A stretch of DNA of 35,941 nucleotides from Bacteroidales bacterium (GCA_017428115.1 JAFRRK010000085.1:1-35941), one strand, 5' to 3'; positions 1 to 6,485 are shown, numbered from the stretch's first letter. Program-made: numbers and translations. The notes: generated from the letters alone by a model not told the origin.

Positions 1-342
1 ATCATCATCATCATCATCTTCTTCTTGCCCATCATTGTCAACCTCGAAATATCTACCACATTGACAACAATGGTATCTTATCGTCTCATCAGTTTCTCTT
101 ACAATTTCAAGCCCTTGTGAACCGCAATTAGGACATTCTACAACCTCTTCTTCACAGACTTCCTCATAATCTTCGTCATCTTGTTGATTATGGTCTAATT
201 CGTTCAACCAGGCTCTTTCTTCATCAGATAAACCAACGAATACTGTTGGGGATTCGTACCCACAGCAATAGCAAGTATATCTGTAAAACCCCAATCCATA
301 TCCTTTTCTATATTCTTTTGAATTACACTCTGGACATCTCAT
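1..342 (-). CDS. double zinc-ribbon protein, truncated at window edge
   Basis: An ATG at 342 opens a minus-strand frame with no stop to base 1, giving 114 codons. The 3' end lies outside the window. The translation starts MRCPEC and holds two cysteine-pair sets. The first is CPEC (residues 3-6) with CYCC about 20 residues later. The second is CPNC near residue 71 with CCQC about 20 residues later. Each set looks like a zinc ribbon. Between them lies an acidic linker, and the visible part ends in a run of seven Asp codons. Such proteins may bind nucleic acid or a protein partner, but I do not recognise a family. No clear TAnnTTTG promoter was found upstream. Base composition is AT-rich compared with the genes from 1662 onward. 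The reading frame is well supported by its cysteine pattern; the function is unknown. Confidence 0.7.
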   Translation of the reverse strand, partial: MRCPECNSKEYRKGYGLGFYRYTCYCCGYESPTVFVGLSDEERAWLNELDHNQQDDEDYEEVCEEEVVECPNCGSQGLEIVRETDETIRYHCCQCGRYFEVDNDGQEEDDDDDD

Positions 343-409
343 TTTTTTAGTTTTTAAGTTTTATCAGTGCGATGTTATTTGTTTTGTAACTATCCTAATT
401 GATAGACAT

Positions 410-451
410 AAAAAAAGCGCGGGAATCTGCTACTTTGCTTATCCCGCTCTG
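410..451 (-). terminator. intrinsic terminator of the candidate ncRNA
   Basis: On the minus strand AGAGCGGGAT (441-450) pairs with ATTCCCGCGCT (416-426), allowing one mismatch. Seven T follow. This sets the 3' end of the RNA near 410. Confidence 0.8.
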
Positions 452-677
452 TTAGGCCTTCGCATTGCCCTTTGGTACAGAATAAGCAATGCCGAAGCCC
501 ACGCGTAACGTATATAGTATAAAGCCTATATACAACCATGGACGTAGTACATTGCGTTATTACGGTACCTAATGAAGTTGCGAAGTTCAACAGAGCCGCA
601 GATAAAACGCCGTTACAACGTCTTTCTTATATGTCCTGTCGCACACCCCTTACCATTGCGGACTTCGGGATGTTTGA
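410..677 (-). ncRNA. candidate structured small RNA, family unknown
   Basis: A minus-strand unit of about 268 nt is framed by a consensus promoter (683-714) and an intrinsic terminator (410-451). Inside, read 5' to 3' on the minus strand, there are several stems: a 5' hairpin closed by AACGTC/GACGTT, a perfect 8-bp stem GTATATAG/CTATATAC (510-533), and a long imperfect hairpin around 455-500 pairing GGCTTCGGCATTGC with GCAATGCGAAGGCC. No convincing protein frame exists. I could not match it to tmRNA (no tag sequence), RNase P RNA or SRP RNA. A 6S-like RNA is possible but not shown. The unit sits between a toxin-antitoxin pair and a zinc-ribbon gene, both on the same strand. The ends are estimates from the -7 box and the T-run. 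Confidence 0.6.
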
Positions 678-682
678 CGTTG

Positions 683-714
683 CAAAATTACATTTTTTTT
701 CCAAACTGGACAAA
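683..714 (-). promoter_or_regulatory. Bacteroidetes-type promoter of the candidate ncRNA
   Basis: On the minus strand TTTG (711-714), 20 nt, then TAATTTTG (683-690), an exact fit to TTTG-N19-21-TAnnTTTG. The -33 box overlaps the T-run of the hepT terminator, so transcription starts right after the upstream unit ends. Confidence 0.8.
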
Positions 715-752
715 AAAAAGTTTGCCTTTGCCCAGAATATAGGCAAAGGCAA
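712..752 (-). terminator. intrinsic terminator after hepT
   Basis: On the minus strand a perfect 11-bp stem (TTGCCTTTGCC at 742-752 with its complement at 722-732) is followed by ACTTTTTTTTG. It lies about 90 nt past the hepT stop. Confidence 0.85.
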
Positions 753-840
753 TCAAGATATTTTCACTCTTCGTCTAGTTGAATACAAGGAGTTCGCCCA
801 AGGTAATTCCCTTCTCAATGGGACGATTATTGCATCTTTG

Positions 841-1194
841 TTATTCTATTTTATTTTCTTCTGCCAAACGTTGCAACAAGGGTTTTATACTTGGTATATC
901 CTCGGTTACTACATCCCACACGGCCTCTGGAACAATGTTGTAATAGTCATGCACTAACACATGGCGCATCTTCTCCATGAGTGACCATGGCAATTCTGGA
1001 TGGGCTGCTTTATATTCCTTGGTCAATTTATACGAGGCTTCGCCCAATATTTGGATGTTATAGATGGTTGCATAAAGGGTACGCTTGTCTACTACAAACT
1101 GTTCATAGGTCATATCGCGGGTAAATTCCTCAATAAGTCCTATGGCCATCAGGATATGTTCCAGTCTGCCTGCGTCACGTAAGGCTTCTCTCAT
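841..1194 (-). CDS. hepT: HepT-like HEPN ribonuclease toxin (DUF86)
   Basis: A 117-residue all-helical protein with the HEPN motif R-x4-H-x-Y: Arg77, His82 and Tyr84 in RHVLVHDYY. In characterised HepT toxins the Arg and His form the RNase site at the dimer interface, and the Tyr is the residue that the partner MntA modifies with AMP to neutralise the toxin. The length is typical of DUF86 proteins. The gene starts inside the 3' end of the upstream mntA frame (20-nt overlap), so the two are translated as one operon. A strong terminator follows at 712-752. Role by family: toxin of a type VII toxin-antitoxin pair that cleaves RNA when free of its antitoxin. All catalytic residues are present, so the toxin appears intact. 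Confidence 0.85.
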   Translation of the reverse strand: MREALRDAGRLEHILMAIGLIEEFTRDMTYEQFVVDKRTLYATIYNIQILGEASYKLTKEYKAAHPELPWSLMEKMRHVLVHDYYNIVPEAVWDVVTEDIPSIKPLLQRLAEENKIE

Positions 1195-1477
1195 AAATCA
1201 GTTTCTTATCTTTGTTGGCGGTGCGTTCGGCAAAAGGAAGCAGTGCGCCCTCTTCTACTAAATCCACCTGACGGTTGAGCAATTTCTCTAAGTCGAGAAT
1301 GATAGCTGCATACTTGAATAGCCCCACTTTCGCATTCTCTCGGTCGAACTGCACAATCAGGTCTATATCACTATCCTCACGTTCCTCTCCACGAGCAAAC
1401 GAACCAAACACCCACGCCTTCAGAACCGGCTGGGTGGCAAAGTAGTCGCTTATCTGTTTGTATATTTGCCCGTTCAT
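1175..1477 (-). CDS. mntA: MntA-type minimal nucleotidyltransferase antitoxin
   Basis: A 100-residue protein with the polymerase-beta-like nucleotidyltransferase signature GS-x10-D-x-D: Gly25-Ser26, then Asp37 and Asp39, with a likely third carboxylate at Asp72 (QVDLV). In the family this enzyme transfers AMP from ATP to a tyrosine of the HepT toxin. It lies first in the operon and overlaps hepT by 20 nt. The ATG at 1477 is the first start after a promoter whose -7 box is at 1499-1506, leaving a leader of about 15 nt. The active-site pattern is complete, so a working antitoxin is likely. A stand-alone nucleotidyltransferase is the alternative, but the coupled HEPN gene makes the pair assignment strong. 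Confidence 0.85.
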   Translation of the reverse strand: MNGQIYKQISDYFATQPVLKAWVFGSFARGEEREDSDIDLIVQFDRENAKVGLFKYAAIILDLEKLLNRQVDLVEEGALLPFAERTANKDKKLIYERSLT

Positions 1478-1498
1478 CTTCTTACCTTATTTCGTTTG

Positions 1499-1506
1499 CA
1501 AAAATA
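1499..1506 (-). promoter_or_regulatory. -7 box of the mntA-hepT promoter
   Basis: Minus-strand TATTTTTG fits TAnnTTTG. An A-rich spacer ending GTTG precedes it. No exact TTTG is seen at -33. The 19 bases just upstream are identical to those before the cstA -7 box. Confidence 0.6.
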
Positions 1507-1595
1507 CAACTTTTTTCTGAATCACACGGAAAAAAGTGATGGGATGCTGTAACTTTGGGGTTGGCAGACTGACTCCAACATAATCTAAAACAGAA

Positions 1596-1654
1596 CCAGC
1601 CCCGCCGGAGGGCGGGGCTGGAGTCACCAAAAGAAAAAAGATATTCCATCTTTT
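1596..1654 (-). terminator. two hairpins downstream of the 1662-2237 gene
   Basis: Next to the stop codon an AT-rich hairpin (AAAAGAT/ATCTTTT, 1636-1654) is followed on the minus strand by a T-rich stretch. Further on, a perfect 11-bp GC-rich stem (1596-1606 with 1611-1621, loop of 4) is followed by TTCTGTTTTA. The first looks like the main terminator; the second may be a backup or a repeat-type hairpin. Confidence 0.55.
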
Positions 1655-1661
1655 ATTTTTC

Positions 1662-2237
1662 CTACTTTTTATCGGCCAGGGCTGTCAGATTCAGGCTGAT
1701 GCCACCATAGATTGAACGTGCGGTGTACACGCCATATAACTCAATGTATCTGAAGGGCTGGAGGAAGAGTCCTGCACCGTAGTTGAACTCGTGGAAACGC
1801 TTCTGCGGATAGTAGTCGTGATAGATGCTACCGCGACGCCCGCTCGTATTAATATGAACGTTCACCGTGCTCATATCGGTGAGGCCGTAGTTGGTCTGGC
1901 AATAACCAATGATAGGGGCTACGCGCAGCCATGGGAGAACGGGAATCTGATAGCCCACATTGATGGTGAAAGCCTCATCGTCCTGCCAAAGGATATTGTT
2001 GACATGTTTGTCATTCTGGTGCTGGGGGCCGGCAATCAGAAAATCGAGATATACACCTACCAACGATGCACTGACACCCCAGGCGAATCCACCATAATCT
2101 GTGTTCACTCCGGCACTACCGAGTTGGAAACCTACTGTAAGACGATCTTTGTTACTTGCCAAGTCGAACAACTGGGCATTTGCGCTATTGCCGACGAAAG
2201 CCAACAATACAGCGAAAAGGATAATCTTTGTTTTCAT
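1662..2237 (-). CDS. secreted outer-membrane beta-barrel-like protein
   Basis: A 191-residue protein with a signal peptide (residues 1-21, ending NSANA before QLFD). The mature part has alternating aromatic and glycine-rich segments (GFQLGSAG, AWGVSASLVGVYLDF, NVGYQIPVLPWLRVAPIIGY, YGAGLFLQP), and the C-terminus ends in a strand-like segment (SIYGGISLNLTAL). This pattern fits a small outer-membrane barrel of 8-10 strands. I do not recognise a named family. It has its own promoter (2309-2338) and terminator (1636-1654), so it is a single-gene unit. Its neighbour at 2406-3266 is a second, larger barrel-like protein on the same strand. Confidence 0.65.
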   Translation of the reverse strand: MKTKIILFAVLLAFVGNSANAQLFDLASNKDRLTVGFQLGSAGVNTDYGGFAWGVSASLVGVYLDFLIAGPQHQNDKHVNNILWQDDEAFTINVGYQIPVLPWLRVAPIIGYCQTNYGLTDMSTVNVHINTSGRRGSIYHDYYPQKRFHEFNYGAGLFLQPFRYIELYGVYTARSIYGGISLNLTALADKK

Positions 2238-2308
2238 AGTGATAACTATTTGTTGTTAATAATGTTATTATCCGTGGCATTTATGATAACCCACATGAAT
2301 TCACTATG

Positions 2309-2338
2309 CAAAGATAACAAAAACAATCGAATTGGCAA
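2309..2338 (-). promoter_or_regulatory. promoter of the 1662-2237 gene
   Basis: Minus-strand TTG (2336-2338), 19 nt, then TATCTTTG (2309-2316), matching the Bacteroidetes consensus. The leader is about 65 nt. Confidence 0.7.
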
Positions 2339-2339
2339 C

Positions 2340-2371
2340 AAAAAATCTTCTACTCTGACGGGTAGAAGATT
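2340..2371 (-). terminator. intrinsic terminator after the 2406-3266 gene
   Basis: Minus-strand stem AATCTTCTAC (2362-2371) with GTAGAAGATT (2344-2353), an 8-nt loop, then a run of T. Confidence 0.8.
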
Positions 2372-2405
2372 ATTTTATCAGTCTCTTCGCGACGTCTGGA
2401 TACGG

Positions 2406-3266
2406 CTACTTAATCATCCAGCCGACGCCTGCAAGGAGATTGGTCTCGAATGTAGACTTATCGAATCCCATCCCGGAGCCGCCCGACAAACCGCCCTGCA
2501 ACGTCAGCTGCAGATTGGGTGTGGCAAGATAGCGCACTTCAAAAACTCCCTTGAAGATTTCCGCCCAGCCAGGTGTGCTGAAGCCGGCGCTGAGCAGCAA
2601 GCGGTCGGTGGCTAACCAGCGGGCAAAGACAGAAAGGCTTGCCGGGTAATAGTCTTGACGCGGAAAATGCCTGTTCCAAGAGAAATCAAGGGTGTAGTCA
2701 AGCATCCAGCCTTTGCCCAGGTTATTGCGGAAACTCAGCCCGATAGTGGGCTGGACAAGCGTCTCGTCGGCAGTCCATTGGCGACCAATAATTGTGGCCA
2801 GCGCCACGGAGGTGTAGAAAGTCACTTTTGGCAGCCAGGCCCTGCCTTCGTAGAGCAGCAGCCGGGCACCCACCGAGGGTGCGATGCCTGTATTGTTGTC
2901 GAAGAGATACCTGTCGTCTATTACAGTGCCGATGATGTAGTCATAAGAATTACCCTGATAGGAATTGAAGTCGTCATGATATGCCTTGACGCCCAGCGTG
3001 AGCTCTGCCCGACTGCCTATGCCAAAGCGGAGGTCGGTGTTGGCTCCATAGATGTCCTCTTGGAAGATGGTCTTAAAATGGTCCCACTTCAGGGCGGTGT
3101 TCCACTGAATGTGGCCAGCGCCAAGCACATTGGGTCCTGTGGTGGAGATGAGGGGATTGACAGTGTCCTGTGCGTGGGCGGTGGTGGCACCCACGAGGGC
3201 CATAGCCGCAAAGAAAAGCAGGGCAAAGAATGTGGACAGGTTTCTGTGGGTAGGTTGTTTTTTCAT
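2406..3266 (-). CDS. secreted beta-barrel outer-membrane protein
   Basis: A 286-residue protein. Residues 1-33 form a signal peptide (hydrophobic core LLFFAAMALVGA, cleavage near AHA/QDT). The mature chain shows regular amphipathic strands such as ELTLGVKAYHDDF, LPKVTFYTSVALATI and LSLSVFARWL-like segments, with a C-terminal segment ending in an aromatic and hydrophobic strand (LLAGVGWMIK). This resembles the transporter/porin-like proteins in Bacteroidetes genomes annotated as putative outer-membrane transporters of the MetA-pathway phenol degradation type. That name is inference only; no substrate can be read. A terminator follows at 2340-2371. No exact TAnnTTTG box was seen upstream, where a hairpin array begins at 3331. 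Confidence 0.65.
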   Translation of the reverse strand: MKKQPTHRNLSTFFALLFFAAMALVGATTAHAQDTVNPLISTTGPNVLGAGHIQWNTALKWDHFKTIFQEDIYGANTDLRFGIGSRAELTLGVKAYHDDFNSYQGNSYDYIIGTVIDDRYLFDNNTGIAPSVGARLLLYEGRAWLPKVTFYTSVALATIIGRQWTADETLVQPTIGLSFRNNLGKGWMLDYTLDFSWNRHFPRQDYYPASLSVFARWLATDRLLLSAGFSTPGWAEIFKGVFEVRYLATPNLQLTLQGGLSGGSGMGFDKSTFETNLLAGVGWMIK

Positions 3267-3330
3267 TGTGGTATTGTTTTTGATTATTAGTTACTTGTTT
3301 TGTTATAGTGGAATCTTTTTTTTCATTGTC

Positions 3331-3560
3331 GCGTCCCTTCGGGACGCACTTGTTTTTTAAAGTCACCGCACTGCGCCTACGGCATGTACGGTGTTATTAA
3401 GGTGGGTTCTATTTATTCGTTTTTGAGAGCGCGTGCCTTCAGCACGCTGTGATGTATTTGCTTGATATACCCCACACTATTAGTGCGGGGATATTGAAAG
3501 TTTGCCCCTCCGGGGCAATTTATAGAAGTTCCCTTAATAGTCACACCTCTCCAAAGTGAT
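3331..3560. repeat. array of short hairpin repeats between genes
   Basis: Six stem-loops follow each other without a gene. They are: GCGTCCC/GGGACGC (3331-3347); a bulged CACCG...CGGTG element (3364-3393); GCGTGC/GCACGC (3431-3447); CCCCxCAC/GTGxGGGG (3470-3490); a perfect TTGCCCC/GGGGCAA (3502-3518); and TCAC...GTGA (3541-3559). The second and the last element recur side by side at 6362-6425, which marks them as a dispersed repeat family of REP type. They may also end transcripts from either side. No protein frame or promoter was recognised in this stretch. Confidence 0.65.
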
Positions 3561-3574
3561 TTATATAAGTATTC

Positions 3575-4300
3575 TTATAGGAACATGGTGATGCCCGAGG
3601 TGTAGATCTTTTCGCCCGTGGTGGGGTCCTTGTAGGTGGGCAGCAGGTTGGTGAAGAGGCGCACCCCGTGAGTCAAGCCGATGAGGTCGGTGGAGAGGGT
3701 AAACCCTACTTCGACTTTCCAGGGCTGGATGGCGGAAGAGTGGAGGATGTCGTGACTGGCATTTTTATCGTGGATGCTCGGCGATGGTTGGTTCCTGATG
3801 ACAATGTAGCGCGTCACCGCATATCCGGCGAAGAGGTCGAGCGAGAGGCACAGCACCTTCTTGTTCTGCGCCACAGGGTACCACTTCAACTCGAGGGGGA
3901 TGCCTAAGTGGCTGATGTAGGTGTATGCCTTCTGGGTAGTGGTGGTGGGCGTTTGCATAAACTGCAGTCCACGGACGTCGCCGTCATCCCAGGTGCCGGA
4001 AAACGCAACGTTGTAGTAGAGCGGATTCCAGGTGAAATCGTAGCGCAGACCTGTATTGAGCTGCCAGTGGGGGGACATGTTCCAGCGCACCAAGAGCGGA
4101 AGCTGCAGCGAGAATCCATATTTGCTGTAGTATGGCGAGAGTCTGTTGCCAAAGTGCAACGAGGCTCCAGCCGAGATGCCAAGGGTCAGGGAGACATCTG
4201 ACTGGCGCGACTGGCAGGTGTCGGGAAGGGTGTCGCTCTGTTGGGCTTGCCCGCCGAACGTCAAACCAAGGAGGATGAGAATGATTGCAATGCGTTTCAT
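3575..4300 (-). CDS. secreted outer-membrane beta-barrel protein in sigma-factor operon
   Basis: A 241-residue protein with a signal peptide (MKRIAIILILLGLTFGGQAQ, cleavage near residue 19). The mature chain has barrel-type strands (DVSLTLGISAGASLHFG, LNTGLRYDF, YISHLGIPLELKWYPV, LCLSLDLFAGYAVTRYIVI, VGFTLSTDLIGL). The phrase GIPLELKWYP is typical of the PorT/outer-membrane-barrel group in Bacteroidetes. It is third in an operon: ECF sigma factor, anti-sigma-like membrane protein, then this gene 20 nt downstream. Its position suggests that it is either a target or an envelope sensor partner of that sigma system, but this is inference from order alone. Confidence 0.65.
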   Translation of the reverse strand: MKRIAIILILLGLTFGGQAQQSDTLPDTCQSRQSDVSLTLGISAGASLHFGNRLSPYYSKYGFSLQLPLLVRWNMSPHWQLNTGLRYDFTWNPLYYNVAFSGTWDDGDVRGLQFMQTPTTTTQKAYTYISHLGIPLELKWYPVAQNKKVLCLSLDLFAGYAVTRYIVIRNQPSPSIHDKNASHDILHSSAIQPWKVEVGFTLSTDLIGLTHGVRLFTNLLPTYKDPTTGEKIYTSGITMFL

Positions 4301-4320
4301 GCTATGTAATTATTTGAGGG

Positions 4321-4983
4321 TTATAAGATATTAAAGGCTAACATGGTACCGTCCATCAGGCTGGGCTCGGCACGGAACAGGCTGAAGAAACCTCGGCGCT
4401 CCTGCTTAGGCTTCGGCGTGGGTGAGGATTGTGCCATGACCGCAGGCTCCGTGCTGGTAACGACCGGCTCTTCCTCCTCAACAGTCGGCATGGGTTCTTC
4501 CTGCACGACTGCTTCGGCCATGGTCTCCTCCATGACGGGGAAATCCGGCACAGGCTCCACCGCTGCCGCCTCTACCTCCATAGGCTGTTCTTCTGCCACA
4601 GACACCGAAGCCATTGCCTGCCTCTGGCGGACGGAAACACTCACCGGCTTGTCAGGAGTGGTTTCCGCCTGCCGTAAAGGCACCATCGTAGGCAACGGCA
4701 ACTTCGGAGTACGGACAACCGGAGCCTGCGCCAACTGCACGCCTAGTGAGGGCGAGGGATTGGCTATTCTCCATACCGATGTCACTATAAACAGTGTTAC
4801 GGTGGCAGCTGCTGCCACACGCACTGTCCAGAGGCGGACGCTGCGACGGCGTTTCGAGGCCTCCTCGGCAGCCATGCGCTCAATCATCTCGGCCAGCTGC
4901 TGCTGACGGCGGGCGTCGCGGCCGGCATGCTCTACCGATGCAAGAAGCTGCTCAAGCGTAGGTGTATCGTTATTCTTTTTCAT
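4321..4983 (-). CDS. single-span membrane protein, probable anti-sigma factor
   Basis: A 220-residue protein. Residues 1-49 are a charged cytoplasmic part with a helical stretch rich in Arg, Gln and Glu (ARRQQQLAEMIERMAAEEAS). One membrane span follows at about 51-71 (VRVAAAATVTLFIVTSVW). The rest is a low-complexity periplasmic tail rich in Pro, Glu, Val and Thr, ending in GFFSLFRAEPSLMDGTMLAFNIL. It overlaps the upstream ECF sigma gene by 14 nt, the usual arrangement for a sigma/anti-sigma pair. I see no FecR domain and no zinc-binding anti-sigma motif (HxxxCxxC), so the assignment rests on topology and position. Its tail could be a spacer through the periplasm. Confidence 0.6.
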   Translation of the reverse strand: MKKNNDTPTLEQLLASVEHAGRDARRQQQLAEMIERMAAEEASKRRRSVRLWTVRVAAAATVTLFIVTSVWRIANPSPSLGVQLAQAPVVRTPKLPLPTMVPLRQAETTPDKPVSVSVRQRQAMASVSVAEEQPMEVEAAAVEPVPDFPVMEETMAEAVVQEEPMPTVEEEEPVVTSTEPAVMAQSSPTPKPKQERRGFFSLFRAEPSLMDGTMLAFNIL

Positions 4984-5458
4984 AATCCAGTATCATTTGT
5001 TTCAGTGAACTATATGCACGTGAGAGAATGGTATACACATTCCCCTCACTGATATTCATCGTCTGGGCAATCTGCCGTGTGTCGGCATCGTCGAAATGAC
5101 GCAGACGCACAGCCTGCGCCTGCCGCTGGGGCAGACGGCTGATAAAACGGAGTGCCAACTGCAGCCGTCCATCATCCTCTACAGGCTCTTCGGCAAGATT
5201 TACCACGGAATCAATATCCACTGTGGGGTGTCGGCGGCGCAACACATCGATGCAGCGCCGTTTCACGAGCATGATGCACCACGCCTCGCGGTTGGCCACA
5301 AGGCGCAGCTTTTTGCGGTCGTTCCAGAGGGTGACAAAACAATCCTGCACCACGTCGGCCGCTTCTTGCTCGTCGTGGAGCAGACTCTCGGCCATGCGCT
5401 GCATGGCGGGCTGCAAAGGCAGATAGTCGGATTCGAATTGTTTTGTTTCACTGTTCAT
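4970..5458 (-). CDS. ECF-type RNA polymerase sigma-70 factor
   Basis: A protein of 162 residues from the ATG at 5458. Region 2 is visible as SLLHDEQEAADVVQDCFVTLW, with the acidic DVVQDCF helix that binds the core enzyme. It is followed by the DNA-melting segment with ANREAWCIMLVKRRCIDVLRRR. Region 4 ends the protein, with LPQRQAQAVRLRHFDD and the helix-turn-helix IAQTMNISEGNVYTILSRAYSSLKQ. The Bacteroidetes annotation would be RNA polymerase sigma-70 factor. A frame five codons longer starts at 5473. I prefer 5458 because a weak promoter-like box (TAAGATTTG, 5482-5490) would leave almost no leader for the longer form. It leads the operon with the anti-sigma (14-nt overlap) and a beta-barrel gene. 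Confidence 0.85.
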   Translation of the reverse strand: MNSETKQFESDYLPLQPAMQRMAESLLHDEQEAADVVQDCFVTLWNDRKKLRLVANREAWCIMLVKRRCIDVLRRRHPTVDIDSVVNLAEEPVEDDGRLQLALRFISRLPQRQAQAVRLRHFDDADTRQIAQTMNISEGNVYTILSRAYSSLKQMILDYEKE

Positions 5459-5524
5459 GCCTTGTAGTCGCAAAAGGGTGCCAAATCTTACACGCCTTTC
5501 GAAAAAAAAGTGAGAAAAGGAAGC

Positions 5525-5959
5525 CTACCTGCCGAGAAGAGACTCGGCAGCAAAGCGGTAGCCTTCCAAGCCGAGACCGCATATCACCCCCTTGCACACA
5601 TCGCTGAGGAGGGAATGGCGGCGGTATTCCTCGCGGGCAAAGATATTGCTGATGTGCACCTCGATGACGGGCGAGGTGATGGCGGCGATGGCATCGTGGA
5701 TGGCCACGCTGGTGTGGCTGTAGCCACCCGCATTAAGCACTATGCCGTCGGCCGAGAAACCCACCTCGTGCAGACGGTTGATAATCTCACCCTCCACATT
5801 GCTTTGGTAATAGCCTATTTCCGCCTGCGGGAAACGCTCGCGGAGGCCGGCCACCATCTGTTCCATGGTGACGGTGCCGTAAATCTCAGGCTGGCGCTGC
5901 CCTGTCAAGTTCAAATTCGGCCCGTTTATTATTTCTATTCTTTTATTCATATTCCTCAA
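5525..5959 (-). CDS. aroQ: type II 3-dehydroquinate dehydratase
   Basis: A 144-residue protein, the usual size for the dodecameric type II enzyme. It removes water from 3-dehydroquinate to give 3-dehydroshikimate, the third step of the shikimate pathway, in the cytoplasm. Family blocks in order: NGPNLNL (residues 12-18), the lid with Arg22 and the catalytic Tyr27 (QPEIYG), QSNVEGE (52-58), Asn76 and His82 in LNAGGYSHTS, the catalytic His102 in VIEVHISN, and Arg109/Arg113 in FAREEYRRHS. All known active-site residues are present. LTGQRQ replaces the more common LLGxRE before IYG, a mild change. A second ATG three codons in (5950) is an alternative start. A small membrane-protein gene lies 47 nt upstream on the same strand. 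Confidence 0.93.
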   Translation of the reverse strand: MRNMNKRIEIINGPNLNLTGQRQPEIYGTVTMEQMVAGLRERFPQAEIGYYQSNVEGEIINRLHEVGFSADGIVLNAGGYSHTSVAIHDAIAAITSPVIEVHISNIFAREEYRRHSLLSDVCKGVICGLGLEGYRFAAESLLGR

Positions 5960-6006
5960 TCATTTGTCATCATTTTAAATCCAATCCATTGCCCAATCTA
6001 CGGTTA

Positions 6007-6174
6007 TCAACCGAACAGCGGCATACAACACCATATCCATCCTTTCTTCACAATCGAGAACAGCAGCAACAGCAGCACCAGCCCTGCCCCGATACGGAGC
6101 AACACCCTCCATTGCCGCCCCCTGCGCAGCATCCTCCGCTGGCGCTCCTCTTCTCTATTCTCTTCTTTCTTCAT
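6007..6174 (-). CDS. small single-span membrane protein, 55 residues
   Basis: ATG at 6174 to TGA at 6007, 55 residues. The N-terminus is highly charged (KKEENREEERQRR and several Arg), followed by one hydrophobic span (about residues 24-42, GAGLVLLLLLFSIV) and a short tail with WIWCCMPLFG. The positive-inside rule puts the N-terminus in the cytoplasm. It lies on the same strand as aroQ, 47 nt upstream, so the two may share a transcript. I do not recognise a family. A run of 55 codons can arise by chance, but the orderly topology favours a real gene. Confidence 0.5.
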   Translation of the reverse strand: MKKEENREEERQRRMLRRGRQWRVLLRIGAGLVLLLLLFSIVKKGWIWCCMPLFG

Positions 6175-6361
6175 GGTATATTTTCTTAAACAGGTGCATC
6201 ACACAGAAACAGCAATAGCCCTCAGCAAGTCCCTCTGCCACGTGCTTATGCCCATTCATAACACGTAATGATAACGCCTATTTACACATATTATTGTTGT
6301 TACATGGCAAAAGGCAACCATATAGATTCATTTTTGACGAATAAGAATAGCACGAACCATC

Positions 6362-6425
6362 ACCGCACTGTGTCTTACGGCTTGTAGGGTGTTATTGAGG
6401 GTCACACCTCTCCGAGGTGATTTAT
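6362..6425. repeat. second copy of the hairpin repeat modules
   Basis: The bulged element beginning CACCGCACTG and ending in GGTGTTATTGAGG, then the element GTCACACCTCTCCGAGGTGA, lie side by side. The same two modules occur at 3364-3400 and 3541-3560, there separated by other hairpins. The sequence differs at several stem positions but keeps the pairing. Confidence 0.6.
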
Positions 6426-6477
6426 CGATTATTGGAGGTGACCATAAATACTATTTTACTATTCAAAAAAATCATCG

Positions 6478-6485
6478 TATCTTTG
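6478..6485 (+). promoter_or_regulatory. -7 box before the ATP-grasp gene
   Basis: TATCTTTG fits TAnnTTTG. Its position just after the hairpin repeat and 20 nt before the ATG at 6506 decides that start against a longer frame beginning at 6389, which would place the promoter inside the gene. Confidence 0.7.

Noticed and set aside
390-590. 66-codon minus-strand frame in the ncRNA
   Set aside because: It needs a TTG start, has no ribosome site, and runs through the terminator and stable stems of the RNA.
538-957. 139-codon plus-strand frame over ncRNA and hepT
   Set aside because: It lies antisense to two better-supported units, crosses a terminator, and has no protein-like pattern.
4343-4906. 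187-codon Ser/Thr/Ala-rich frame opposite the anti-sigma gene
   Set aside because: Low-complexity mirror of a Pro/Glu-rich coding region, with no start signal.
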